Source: Pseudomonas ovata (GTDB lineage: Bacteria > Pseudomonadota > Gammaproteobacteria > Pseudomonadales > Pseudomonadaceae). From it: 64,000 nt of DNA. The stretch covers positions 186,001 to 250,000 of the forward strand of contig NZ_QFFU01000007.1 in assembly GCF_003131185.1 (NCBI RefSeq). Reading direction: 5' to 3'. This document shows, in pieces, positions 30,297 to 38,763 of the stretch (positions within the stretch are counted from its first letter, which is position 1; each line of letters opens with the position of its first letter). The notes under the pieces were generated by a model. It searched no databases and was not told the DNA's origin. It saw nothing but the letters and a program-made list of their open reading frames with translations. The position numbers and the translations under genes are program-made.

Positions 30297-30584
30297 TCAG
30301 GCGTAGCCAAGCTGCTGGCGAACTCGGCCAGGAGCAAGATGAATTGCTGTCTCTTTCAGGTCCTGGAACTCGGCGCCGTCGACCGACTGAGGCGAAAGCT
30401 GGAAAGCCTCATCTTTATTGCTTGGATTGCCATCCAGATCCCAGGAAACAAATTCCTCTTCGCCGGCTTCAAAATGCACATACCCCTCAAGGGCGTGCGT
30501 GCTGGAAAGGTTAAGCCCCGACACGAAGGCTTGCTCACCAGACGTCAAACGGAATTGCAAAGCTTCGATTTTGATTGTTGCCAC
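30297..30584 (-). CDS. Hypothetical phage protein
   Basis: 95 residues from a GTG start (ATIKIEALQFRLTSGEQ) preceded by AAAAGGAG nine bases upstream. It is acidic and soluble, with no membrane segment or motif I can name. It lies after the spanin genes at the end of the late region. Confidence 0.55.
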   Translation of the reverse strand: MATIKIEALQFRLTSGEQAFVSGLNLSSTHALEGYVHFEAGEEEFVSWDLDGNPSNKDEAFQLSPQSVDGAEFQDLKETAIHLAPGRVRQQLGYA

Positions 30585-30699
30585 TGGCCAACTCCTTTTC
30601 TTGGATCCAATCCGATCCTTGGCGCAACATTATGGCAACCCGACATTACGCCATGCAACCAAATGGTCCGAAGTGGTGCATACCGTCTATCAGTATTCA

Positions 30700-31224
30700 T
30701 TATCGCAGCCCCTGATACGCCTGCTCGCACGTCACTCCCCTTGCTCTGCCTTCATCAGCATATCCCGCCAGATTTTCCGCTCTTTCATCAGCGCGCTTGA
30801 GCACGTCGGCAAGCACCATGACGGCGCGGGTTGCTGCTGCGCTTGTAGCGGCAGTGCAGGAATGGCTGCTGCCTTGACGCTTGGCGGCAAGGTCGTCTGC
30901 GGCCCGGCGCACGCTGTCATCAGCGCGAGCATCGGCAAGATCAGTGCGAGCCTGGTCAATGAGTTTCTGGCCATCTTGAATCGCCTTATTGATGGAGTGC
31001 TGCCTGGTTTGTTCTTTCTCTCGCTCGGCGGCCTGGGCCAGCGCCCAAGCCTGCTGGTCACCGGCGTCCCTGGCATTCCATCGGATCTGCCAGTCTGCCG
31101 CCTCGACTGAACGGCCGTGGTCATAGGCCAGATAAAGCGCGCCGAATGCCAGGCCGATGGCCAGCAGCACGCCGGCCGCTGCCAGCCAGAGCCGGCCGGC
31201 GCCGGCAGTGGCCGGGGCGATCAC
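30700..31224 (-). CDS. i-spanin Rz
   Basis: 174 residues with one N-terminal membrane helix (RLWLAAAGVLLAIGLAFGALYLAY) and a long charged, Ala/Gln-rich coiled coil (about residues 40-130), the Rz layout. The GTG start overlaps the stop of the transglycosylase gene (GTGA) with GGAGGAG upstream. Rz in the inner membrane pairs with Rz1 in the outer membrane to fuse the membranes at the last step of lysis. Rz1 is encoded inside it in another frame. Confidence 0.78.
   Translation of the reverse strand: MIAPATAGAGRLWLAAAGVLLAIGLAFGALYLAYDHGRSVEAADWQIRWNARDAGDQQAWALAQAAEREKEQTRQHSINKAIQDGQKLIDQARTDLADARADDSVRRAADDLAAKRQGSSHSCTAATSAAATRAVMVLADVLKRADERAENLAGYADEGRARGVTCEQAYQGLR
30732..30974 (-). CDS. 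o-spanin Rz1 lipoprotein, nested inside Rz
   Basis: 80 residues: MARNSLTRLALILPMLALMTACAG, a lipoprotein signal with lipobox LMTAC, then a proline/glutamine-rich segment (PALPLQAQQQPAPSWC). It lies wholly within the Rz gene in a shifted frame, the classic Rz/Rz1 nested design. Confidence 0.75.
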   Translation of the reverse strand: MARNSLTRLALILPMLALMTACAGPQTTLPPSVKAAAIPALPLQAQQQPAPSWCLPTCSSALMKERKIWRDMLMKAEQGE

Positions 31225-31694
31225 GCCAGCTCCTCCATCGCCTGCATATAAAAGGCATCCCAAGTGTTGCGGTGCGGCTTGCCCGGGCGCCAGGTGCGGA
31301 TATACAGAGCCCAGGCCTGGTGGACCTCACCCACTGCCGGCAGCGGCGCCGGATCGGTCCAGAGCAATAGGCGGGCAAATACAGCAGCCAGCACGTCATC
31401 GTGCTCGAGCGCGGCGTGCACTGCCTCGGCGCTCGGTGCAACGCCGCGTGCCTGGCAGACGGAAATGGCCAGAGCCTTGGTGGTCGAGTACAGCAGCACG
31501 CCACGGACACCGCCGCCCTTCTCGAACTGCCAGAACCCGCGAGCTGGGCCATTACCCATCTGCCGGCGGTGTTCGAAACGGCTTTCCTGCAGGCCGATGC
31601 TCAGCAGCATCTGCTCAGCACGGCTACCAGACATTTTCGCAGGCAGCAGTGCGAGCGCCTGGGCAATTGCCGAGGCGCGGATTTGTTTCAGCAT
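31221..31694 (-). CDS. Lytic transglycosylase-like endolysin
   Basis: 157 residues with an SLT-like core: LLSIGLQESRFEHRRQ (candidate catalytic Glu in the LQES motif) then GNGPARGFWQFEKGGG. The family is the Pseudomonas phage lysozyme/transglycosylase next to Rz. No signal peptide is visible, so release would depend on a holin, and the only holin seen is at 53.2 kb. It overlaps Rz by four bases. Confidence 0.72.
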   Translation of the reverse strand: MLKQIRASAIAQALALLPAKMSGSRAEQMLLSIGLQESRFEHRRQMGNGPARGFWQFEKGGGVRGVLLYSTTKALAISVCQARGVAPSAEAVHAALEHDDVLAAVFARLLLWTDPAPLPAVGEVHQAWALYIRTWRPGKPHRNTWDAFYMQAMEELA

Positions 31695-31757
31695 GAGTTT
31701 CTCCAGGCGAAAAAAGCCCGCTCAGTAGCGGGTTTCGGTAATGCGTACTTCTATCTA

Positions 31758-32531
31758 TCAGGCGGCGATGAGGTCGGAGTAAACGCCAGACAGGTAGTTA
31801 ATGTTGTCCTGAATTTGCTGATCCGTTAGCGGCCCTGACCAGACCGCCAACAGTTTCACCGTCAGGTTTCCAGCCCAGCTTGAGGCGCTGAGATAGCCCG
31901 GCCCGATGAGCATGGTTCGGCCAGCGGCTGATGCTGCCAGGCGCGCCTGAGCCGTCGAAACACCGGTGGTCAGCACGCCCTGGTCCTGCACGAATACCTT
32001 GGTAGATCCGTCCTGGTTCACGCGCACTGCAAACTCGGCGTGCCTTGATGCGCTCATGCCAGAAGGAAGCGCCATAGGCTTTGGAACCAGCGTATTGCCA
32101 GTGGCATTCAGGAATGTGCCGAAAGACGGAACGCTGGTACCGACGTTGCCGAACAGCGCAATCGATTCGCCCTGCACGGCCGCGCCGTTCATGTAGTTGT
32201 TATAGAGAAGCTGGCCGTCGTTGTAGCTGGCGGCCAACAGGGGCAGGCACAGCGCGATGACGGTGTATTCATCGTCCTGAGCAAGCCTGGTGTCAAAATA
32301 CCCGAGCTTCGACACCACCACGCCATCGTCGCTGGTGGGCAAAGTTCCGTGCGCAACCAGGGGAAGCGACGGGTTTGCATGATTCACCAGATTCATTTCG
32401 CTGCGAGAGCCGAAGGTGTACAGGCCGACCAGGCCGGCAGCATCTGGAAAGGCCGGAGCAACGAAGTCGCGCAGCTTCGGGTATGCAGAGCCCGGCAGGG
32501 TGACGCCGGAAAGCTTGAGAACAGTGGTCAT
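31758..32531 (-). CDS. Putative tail/receptor-binding accessory protein
   Basis: 257 residues with no hydrophobic segment. The composition (beta-rich, ASAAGRTMLIGPGYLSASSWAGNLTVKLLAVWSGPLTDQQIQDNI... in pieces) resembles LamG/concanavalin-like domains. The gene follows the fibre gene by nine bases on the same strand, so it is probably a tip or fibre accessory. I do not recognise the exact family. Confidence 0.55.
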   Translation of the reverse strand: MTTVLKLSGVTLPGSAYPKLRDFVAPAFPDAAGLVGLYTFGSRSEMNLVNHANPSLPLVAHGTLPTSDDGVVVSKLGYFDTRLAQDDEYTVIALCLPLLAASYNDGQLLYNNYMNGAAVQGESIALFGNVGTSVPSFGTFLNATGNTLVPKPMALPSGMSASRHAEFAVRVNQDGSTKVFVQDQGVLTTGVSTAQARLAASAAGRTMLIGPGYLSASSWAGNLTVKLLAVWSGPLTDQQIQDNINYLSGVYSDLIAA

Positions 32532-32540
32532 GTAGGCCCC

Positions 32541-34361
32541 TTATTTGAGGAACTTGGAAGAGAGTCGAGACGCCAGCGCATAGGCGCCGTTGTCGTTCAG
32601 GTGAAGGTCATCGACCCACATGCCCAATGCATTCATCTTCGCGTATGAGGCCCACTCTTCGTTCATGTTGTAGAACTCGTGGCCGCTGGCGATGCAGAAG
32701 GTGTACAGGGCGTTTCGGTAATCGGTCAGCGGTCGAATCGCAACACCGTTCGAGTCGGCCGGCGCAATGAAGATGAAGGCCGCGTCGGGTGAGGCAATGC
32801 GATACTGGCTAACGAGCTCGACAAGGGCGGCGATGTATTTCTCGACGGTCGAAGAGGTGCGCCGGTAGTCGTTCGTACTCAGGATCACAACCACTACGTC
32901 CGGAGCGAAGTCGACGGCGATCGGGCTGATATTGCTGGTGAAGCGTGCAAGCTGCTCACCGTCCAGGCCGGCATTACCAGCCTTGAGCAATTCAATGCCG
33001 ACCGCTGCCGGTGTTGAGGCGCGAAAACCGCAGATGACCACCGTGCCGGCGTTGCCAGTAGTGTCGAGTTCAAGACTATGCACTGCATCAGCCAGCCCTG
33101 TGATGCTGACCTTGCCCAGTCCACCCGACGTGTCGGCCACTACCGCAGTCCATGCGCCGCCATCTACACGCCAGCGAAAGGTGCCGCCGTGTTTTCGATA
33201 ATAGATGTCGAAGTTCGTAGCCTTTGCGCTGCCGATGGCCAGTGTGGCTGTCGTGGTGGTGGCGGTGATGTACATGCCATCCACACCGGTGCCGTAAGCC
33301 GGAACCGCACCGGTCGAGGCGTCATAGAGCGTCCAGCCGGTCTTGGCAAGCGTGAGGCCGTTGAGCATGTAGGTGCCGTTGACGCTGATCCAGCCCTCCC
33401 CGGCTTTGCCAAGATCGCCATACAGCAATGTGGCGAGCTGCTGGGGAATAGCGACATACTCAGTCCAGCTGTCGCCGGTCAGCAGTAGTCGAACCTGACC
33501 GGTTACAGCCTTCTTGATCTTCGCCACCTTGGAGCGCCAGGAATACAGGGAGCGACCGTCAGTGCTTGCTGGTCGTTGCGATGCACTTGGCTGATTGAGC
33601 GGCGCAAATCCTCGGTCAAGCCCTAAGGTGGCGATCAGGCTTGGGCTCAGGCCGAGCGCGGCAAGAAGCCCGTCTTCCAGCCAGATCGGCACGTTTCTGT
33701 TCTCATCCGTGAAAACAGGCACCAACTTGCTTGCGGTGGGCACGCTTTCCGTGCCGGCAATATAAGCCACGTCTTTTGAAAGCCCAGGACCGAAACCAAG
33801 CGCTTCCAGTGCGCCATCCGCCAACCATACCGGCACTTTTTCATCCTCATCGACTGCAATTGGAACGAACCGCGGAAGCACTTCAACCTGCGGCACTGCC
33901 GATGTCAGAGCGCTTGTAGACGCCGGCTGATCCTCGAACCGGAGCCACTCACTGGTGGCCAGGCTCCAGTAGTACCAGCCGTTTTTCGTAGAGTCGGGAT
34001 CATCATCAACAACCGCCACTACGGCGTCTCGCACCTGAGGATCGGCGATCATTGCCGCATAAGTTGGGTAGCGCTTGTTGTTGAGGTCGTCGCCTAGATC
34101 GGCGGCTGTCTGGAGCATTTCCGCATTGGCAGCATCGCGAGTTGAGTTGACGGAGGATTTTGCAGCAGTAACGATCGGATCAACTTCCGCAACGGCAGTG
34201 GCAATCAGCGTATTCAGCTTCACGATAGAGTAACGGCTAACCCCAAACCGGTCGGTAAACGAAAGCGCCGGGCCATTCATTGCAATATCAAGATTGTGCG
34301 CGTTATCGGACAGGTCTTTTGGGCTTGAGGAGCCCAGTGGGTTTCCGGTGTTGTAGGCCAT
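32541..34361 (-). CDS. Tail fibre with SGNH/GDSL hydrolase domain
   Basis: 606 residues. The N-terminal virion-binding part (MAYNTGNPLGSSSPKDLSDN) is common to tail fibres. A repeated unit occurs twice (about 166-194 and 213-241: VPIAVDEDEKVPVWL.DGALEALG and VPVFTDENRNVPIWL.DGLLAALG). From about residue 290 there is an SGNH esterase domain: nucleophile S298 in LLLTGDSWTEY, STND block, and the C-terminal DDLH (H587). It probably deacylates or deacetylates surface polysaccharide during adsorption. Confidence 0.82.
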   Translation of the reverse strand: MAYNTGNPLGSSSPKDLSDNAHNLDIAMNGPALSFTDRFGVSRYSIVKLNTLIATAVAEVDPIVTAAKSSVNSTRDAANAEMLQTAADLGDDLNNKRYPTYAAMIADPQVRDAVVAVVDDDPDSTKNGWYYWSLATSEWLRFEDQPASTSALTSAVPQVEVLPRFVPIAVDEDEKVPVWLADGALEALGFGPGLSKDVAYIAGTESVPTASKLVPVFTDENRNVPIWLEDGLLAALGLSPSLIATLGLDRGFAPLNQPSASQRPASTDGRSLYSWRSKVAKIKKAVTGQVRLLLTGDSWTEYVAIPQQLATLLYGDLGKAGEGWISVNGTYMLNGLTLAKTGWTLYDASTGAVPAYGTGVDGMYITATTTTATLAIGSAKATNFDIYYRKHGGTFRWRVDGGAWTAVVADTSGGLGKVSITGLADAVHSLELDTTGNAGTVVICGFRASTPAAVGIELLKAGNAGLDGEQLARFTSNISPIAVDFAPDVVVVILSTNDYRRTSSTVEKYIAALVELVSQYRIASPDAAFIFIAPADSNGVAIRPLTDYRNALYTFCIASGHEFYNMNEEWASYAKMNALGMWVDDLHLNDNGAYALASRLSSKFLK

Positions 34362-34441
34362 GTGTGAACTCCAGGCACAGGGAATCGCACGGCAAACTGG
34401 CCGCGTGAAAATGGTTTCGGTTTAAATTCCGGTCAGGCTGG

Positions 34442-34915
34442 CTATTCCGGCCATTCGTCGTTGATTGCTATGTCGATGATCGGCGAACCAATCACGATGT
34501 CGGGAAAGTCGCTCCAGCCGCCGCGCAGAATTGGCCGCTCCCACAGCTCAAGATTCGCAGTGAATGACCAGTGGTCGACACCGAACAGGGTCGGCCCCTC
34601 GTAAATATCGACGAATCGGGCCTTGTATGTGCCCATCCCGCCAGGCACAAGCAGTGGGCACTCAAACCATGCTGCACCGGAGTCGATTTTTTCATCAAAC
34701 CACGACTCAAACGCCAAGGCCTCTGAGCTGCTGAACATCCAGCGAACAGCAGCCACCGTCGGCACGCTTTTATAGGCCCGGCGCGTCTGCGTGCGGCCTG
34801 ACATCTTTGTAGAGCGGCGCAATGGGCTGGTAGGCGTGAAGCCGTACCCGTCACGCAAAGGAGACGGTAGCCCGGCCGGATACGCGACCAGGGGTATTGG
34901 GTCAGCTAGGGGCAT
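34442..34915 (-). CDS. Phage tail-associated hypothetical protein
   Basis: 157 residues from ATG 34915 (MPLADPIPLVAYPAGLP). Contains RWMFSSSEALAFESWFDEKI and GTYKARFVDIYEGPTLFGVDHWSF, a pattern seen in small conserved proteins next to the tip protein in Pseudomonas siphophages. The start overlaps the end of the tip gene by 14 bases. A start at 34981 would overlap by 80. Confidence 0.65.
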   Translation of the reverse strand: MPLADPIPLVAYPAGLPSPLRDGYGFTPTSPLRRSTKMSGRTQTRRAYKSVPTVAAVRWMFSSSEALAFESWFDEKIDSGAAWFECPLLVPGGMGTYKARFVDIYEGPTLFGVDHWSFTANLELWERPILRGGWSDFPDIVIGSPIIDIAINDEWPE

Positions 34916-37910
34916 AGTTGTCGTCGTCCAGGTAGTAATCATCCCTGTATTCAATGGCGGAGAAGTCACAGGAGCCGTCATCGCTCGGGCTGATCTCGCT
35001 CATCATTGCGCTGTAGCCGACCTGAGTTGATGCGGCGAACAGCAAGCGTGCCGGCTCAATGGATAAGTCGGTGACCAGGTCGAAGTCCAAGGCGCTGGCC
35101 GGGATGCTCATCAGGTATTCATCCATGAAGCTCGGCACGATCAGCGGTGTGGCTGTGCCGTCATGACGCCTGATCATGATCCGCGGATTCTCGACGCTCC
35201 AGTCCAGCGGCTCGCTGACCTGCAGCACGATCGTCTCGCCAGCCTGCTCAGCCGCCACAATCAGCGCAGACTGAGAGGTTCCAGGAATGTCGTCAGCCAG
35301 CACGATATGATCCATGCGCTCATAGCACAGCGCCTCAAGGTCGGTTTTCCCTGAGTACGACCAGCGCTGATAGATGTGCTTGCGCAGGGCTCGCATGCCT
35401 ACGCGCCAGGCCCTGTCCCGATCCAGCACCCCATCAAGCGTGATGCTTTCGACCTTCAGTCCCGGACTGTCGACACTCATTCGGCAAGGAACCGTCTCCT
35501 CGCTCCATGTATTGCCATCCCGATACTTGACGTCGACCCCGTCGAAATCATCAATGCTGGGCGCTGTGAAGCTGGCCGTCAGCTCTTCAACGAGTTCGTG
35601 GTTGGTGATGGTGCCCCTGGGCGGTTGCACGCCCTCTCGGATTGCACTGATAAGGCCTTCGGTCAGTGTGAGGTGGCTCATGCCGGCGGCGAAGATGGTC
35701 TGCAGGACCTCTCGCACCGAAGACTGATCGGTGTATTCGAAGTCGAAGGTTTCGCCCCGTGGCGTCCAGTAGTTCGCCTCCAGTTCCAGCAGCTTGTCGA
35801 TGTCGACCTCGTCGGCGCTGATGCCCAGGCTCGAGAGCACATGAATCGCGGCATCGCTGATCGACCGCCCGGTACCGCCCTCATAAAGCCGCTCAGCCAC
35901 AAGCGAGACGCGGCGGTCGGACTGTGCGCCTAAGCGGTCACCGGTGCGGATTGTCAGCGCGATTGTAGTCACGCCTTCATACGCCGTCGGCGCGGCCAGC
36001 TGCGAGCGCAGGCCGTACCAATAGATGGTGTCCCGCGTGTTCCCGCCATCCTCTGGCGATGCACGGCGCAGCCTGAACTGGGGGCGCAAGGCATACGGAT
36101 AGTCAACTGCGAACGAAATTCCTAAGGCGTCCTCGCTGTTCTCGGTGATCTCATGGGTGATTCTTGTCCAGGCACCACCAATCGATGCGTCCCGCCACTC
36201 GACAAACACTGTGACCGTGGCCGCCCGGCGGTGCCCGTTCGATTTGTACCAGGCCAGCCCGCCCGGGAAGTGAAGGTCGTACTCGGATCGCAGGGTAAGC
36301 TCTTGCTCCGGCGTGGCCATGAATGGGCCGAGCCAGTTCACGTCCAGAGTGCCATCAGACCCCAGCGAGAAATCCAGCAGCGTGCGAGCCGCAAACCCTG
36401 ACCAGCCGGTGTCAACAACCCCAGTATCGGTCAGGCGCTGCACGGTCATCGTCAGCCCGTCGATTGCCGTGATGTTGTAGCGGTGACCACGATAGCCGAG
36501 CGCAATCCGCTGCATGCCGTCTTCAAGCCCGGCAAATGGCGTACCGTTCTCATAGTTGAGTTCGATGTAGGCCTGCTGCTCAGCAGAGCCACCGGAGGAT
36601 GCCGACCCCACTGTGTAGGCCGGCCCTACACCAAACAGGGCGACAGGCGCGCTTGACTGCGAGATAACCCCGCCCTTGTACGGGCTGGCCGGCTCAGCGA
36701 TCAGCAGCCGCCCTGAGTTGTCCTGGGCGGTAAGGCCCATGCCACTGAGCTGCGAAGTGATGGCCGCGACAATCCCGGACATGTTCACGTAGTTCGATGC
36801 AAGGCTGATCGTGCGCGTGACGCCCCGATAGGTCAGTGTCCAGGTCACCGAGTTGGCCCCGGAAAAGTCGTATCGGGTAGGCGCAGCGCTGGCCTGTACG
36901 GATGACGGCGAACCGCCAGAGCCGGCAACGGGTGGAACGTATGGCGAATAGTTCGCCACCACCAGGTCATAGTCGATGTCCGTGGATAGCGTGACCTTCA
37001 TCCCTGCGAAGGGCGCCAGGTCTTCCAGCGGGCCGGCGATTCTGTCGTAAGCGCCCACGCTCGACACCGTGTAACTGTTCGGCGTGCGCATGGTGACCGT
37101 CACGCCCGCATCCCATGCCTCGGGGAACTCTGGATCTTCGCCGGCAAGACTGACACTCAGGCCGCCCAGCACCAGGGCGTCAGCAATGACGGACGTGCCG
37201 CCGGATGCCGTCGACGCGGTGTCGAGCCCGGAGGTGCCAGCATCAGTGCCGCCCACTTCGCCCACCGAGTACCAGTTTTGTGCGCGCGGATCGGCTGCCA
37301 GGCTCTCGCCGGGTCCGTAGATTGTGTAACTGGCGTCGGTGCCGAATGCAGCAATGGGCGTATCGCCGATTTTGATGCTGCTCGGCAGGATCGTATGCGT
37401 TCCGGCTCCTACGCACAGGCACAGACTGGTGTGCAACTCGTTACGGTTCACGAACCGACTGACCGGCTGGACAACATAATCCGGATAGACCTTGAACCGG
37501 CCGAGAATCTCTCGCACCGGCTCGTTGACTTTCGCCCTGTTCGCTTTCGCAGGGTTGAGGTCAATGGTGTCGCCCTGGCCCGGCGTTGTTGCGCCGGGAG
37601 TGTTCATGGTCAGGACCAGGACAATGGCCACGACAGCAATGGCCAGGGCGGCCCATGCAGCAATAGCACCGGCACCCAGACCGCGTGCCTCGGGATAAAT
37701 GCGCAGGTCGGCGTCAGGCATGACGACAAAGCCTTCCCACTCATCAACCGGCAGCGTTACGCCGTCGACATCAATGCAGATGGGGTGTTCGCGCTCCAGG
37801 GTGAAGTCCGGCGCCAAGGTTTTCAGCCAGTCGATCAAGGGGAATGGCTTGGTGACCGGATGGCTTTCGAGTGGCTCGCCGTGAAGCCGGCTCGGGTAGA
37901 TCCTGATCAT
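34902..37910 (-). CDS. Tail tip / host specificity protein (TipJ-like, gpJ analogue)
   Basis: 1002 residues. It begins MIRIYPSRLHGEPLESHPVTKPF and has a hydrophobic segment near residues 77-102 (GAGAIAAWAALAIAVVAIVLVLTMN), as in phage proteins of the TipJ group. RAKVNEPVREILGRFKVYPDYVVQP and later fibronectin-like and central-hub regions follow. It forms the central tip with the NlpC/P60 protein upstream and contacts the host receptor. Overlap with its upstream neighbour is four bases. Confidence 0.85.
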   Translation of the reverse strand: MIRIYPSRLHGEPLESHPVTKPFPLIDWLKTLAPDFTLEREHPICIDVDGVTLPVDEWEGFVVMPDADLRIYPEARGLGAGAIAAWAALAIAVVAIVLVLTMNTPGATTPGQGDTIDLNPAKANRAKVNEPVREILGRFKVYPDYVVQPVSRFVNRNELHTSLCLCVGAGTHTILPSSIKIGDTPIAAFGTDASYTIYGPGESLAADPRAQNWYSVGEVGGTDAGTSGLDTASTASGGTSVIADALVLGGLSVSLAGEDPEFPEAWDAGVTVTMRTPNSYTVSSVGAYDRIAGPLEDLAPFAGMKVTLSTDIDYDLVVANYSPYVPPVAGSGGSPSSVQASAAPTRYDFSGANSVTWTLTYRGVTRTISLASNYVNMSGIVAAITSQLSGMGLTAQDNSGRLLIAEPASPYKGGVISQSSAPVALFGVGPAYTVGSASSGGSAEQQAYIELNYENGTPFAGLEDGMQRIALGYRGHRYNITAIDGLTMTVQRLTDTGVVDTGWSGFAARTLLDFSLGSDGTLDVNWLGPFMATPEQELTLRSEYDLHFPGGLAWYKSNGHRRAATVTVFVEWRDASIGGAWTRITHEITENSEDALGISFAVDYPYALRPQFRLRRASPEDGGNTRDTIYWYGLRSQLAAPTAYEGVTTIALTIRTGDRLGAQSDRRVSLVAERLYEGGTGRSISDAAIHVLSSLGISADEVDIDKLLELEANYWTPRGETFDFEYTDQSSVREVLQTIFAAGMSHLTLTEGLISAIREGVQPPRGTITNHELVEELTASFTAPSIDDFDGVDVKYRDGNTWSEETVPCRMSVDSPGLKVESITLDGVLDRDRAWRVGMRALRKHIYQRWSYSGKTDLEALCYERMDHIVLADDIPGTSQSALIVAAEQAGETIVLQVSEPLDWSVENPRIMIRRHDGTATPLIVPSFMDEYLMSIPASALDFDLVTDLSIEPARLLFAASTQVGYSAMMSEISPSDDGSCDFSAIEYRDDYYLDDDNYAPS

Positions 37911-38287
37911 CTGTAGTACTCCACCTTGACGAACTTGCGTTCGAACCTGCGAAGAGGCGTCAGCGTGACGTTGCGGCGCGGGTTGATTTCCAGCACTTCA
38001 AGCGCCCCGTTGATTTCCAGCACAATGGCGACGTGATCCTGCACCCGGCCCCGGTAAGCGGCGACAACCGCACCGTGCCCGGGCTCGCAAGGCGTCACCG
38101 CCGTCCGGATCATCTCGTTGCAGGCACTGGCAAACCCGCCGTCGGCCTTGCGCATCTCCGACCAGTCCGGCCAGGCCGGCAGCCCCAAATCGCGCCGGAC
38201 TTCCAGCACCAGCCCGTAACAGTCAACATGCGGCCACAGTCGGCCGCCCTCGACGTACTGGCCGAGGGTGTATTTGTCTGTATTCAT
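37907..38287 (-). CDS. Tail tip NlpC/P60-type peptidase
   Basis: 126 residues. A Cys near residue 23 in HVDCYGLVLEVRRDLGLP and a His in GRVQDHVAIVLEI match the papain-like NlpC/P60 layout of phage K-type tail tip peptidases, which cut peptidoglycan during DNA injection. It is shorter than lambda gpK and lacks the JAMM half. Overlaps both neighbours by four bases. Confidence 0.72.
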   Translation of the reverse strand: MNTDKYTLGQYVEGGRLWPHVDCYGLVLEVRRDLGLPAWPDWSEMRKADGGFASACNEMIRTAVTPCEPGHGAVVAAYRGRVQDHVAIVLEINGALEVLEINPRRNVTLTPLRRFERKFVKVEYYR

Positions 38288-38763
38288 AGGTAGCGAAGTC
38301 CAGGGTAGCGGTTGAGGGTGTAGCGGTTGCGCGGCCAGGCCGTGTCGAGCAGGTCGAAGTATCCGGCCGTGAAGCTGACCTGAGTTGCCGTTACCGATCC
38401 GTTTTTGATGCGGAATCGGTGCGGGGCATGGGCCGGAGCCCCGAGGTCGTCCGATGTGTAAGCCCTATAGGTCAGGCTCATAGTGCGGCCGGCAGCCAGT
38501 GACTCGCGCACGAGCCTGGACGCCACGCCATCGATGTTACTGATCGCAAATTGCAGATCCTGCGTGCCGTCGTCATTGCGCGCCGGCAACGCCAGGTCCA
38601 TTCCGCACGGCGTACAAGTGACCACCTCGCCAGACTCCAGCGTGACGGTGAGCTCGTCCCAGCCCTTGGTGAGCCAGAACGTGCTGATGCCGTCGGTGAT
38701 CTGGAGGACTTCGTGGATGATCTCCGGGCCGGCGCTCGCATAGAGCCGCTTTAAAATACTCAT
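38284..38763 (-). CDS. DUF1833 minor tail protein
   Basis: 159 residues with the DUF1833 pattern: ILKRLYASAGPEIIHEVLQITDG, then LTVTLESGEVVTCTPCGMDLALPARNDDG, and C-terminal AGYFDLLDTAWPRNRYTL. These phage proteins occupy the gpL/gpM position between tape measure and tip peptidase. Overlaps neighbours by four bases at each end. Confidence 0.8.
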   Translation of the reverse strand: MSILKRLYASAGPEIIHEVLQITDGISTFWLTKGWDELTVTLESGEVVTCTPCGMDLALPARNDDGTQDLQFAISNIDGVASRLVRESLAAGRTMSLTYRAYTSDDLGAPAHAPHRFRIKNGSVTATQVSFTAGYFDLLDTAWPRNRYTLNRYPGLRYL

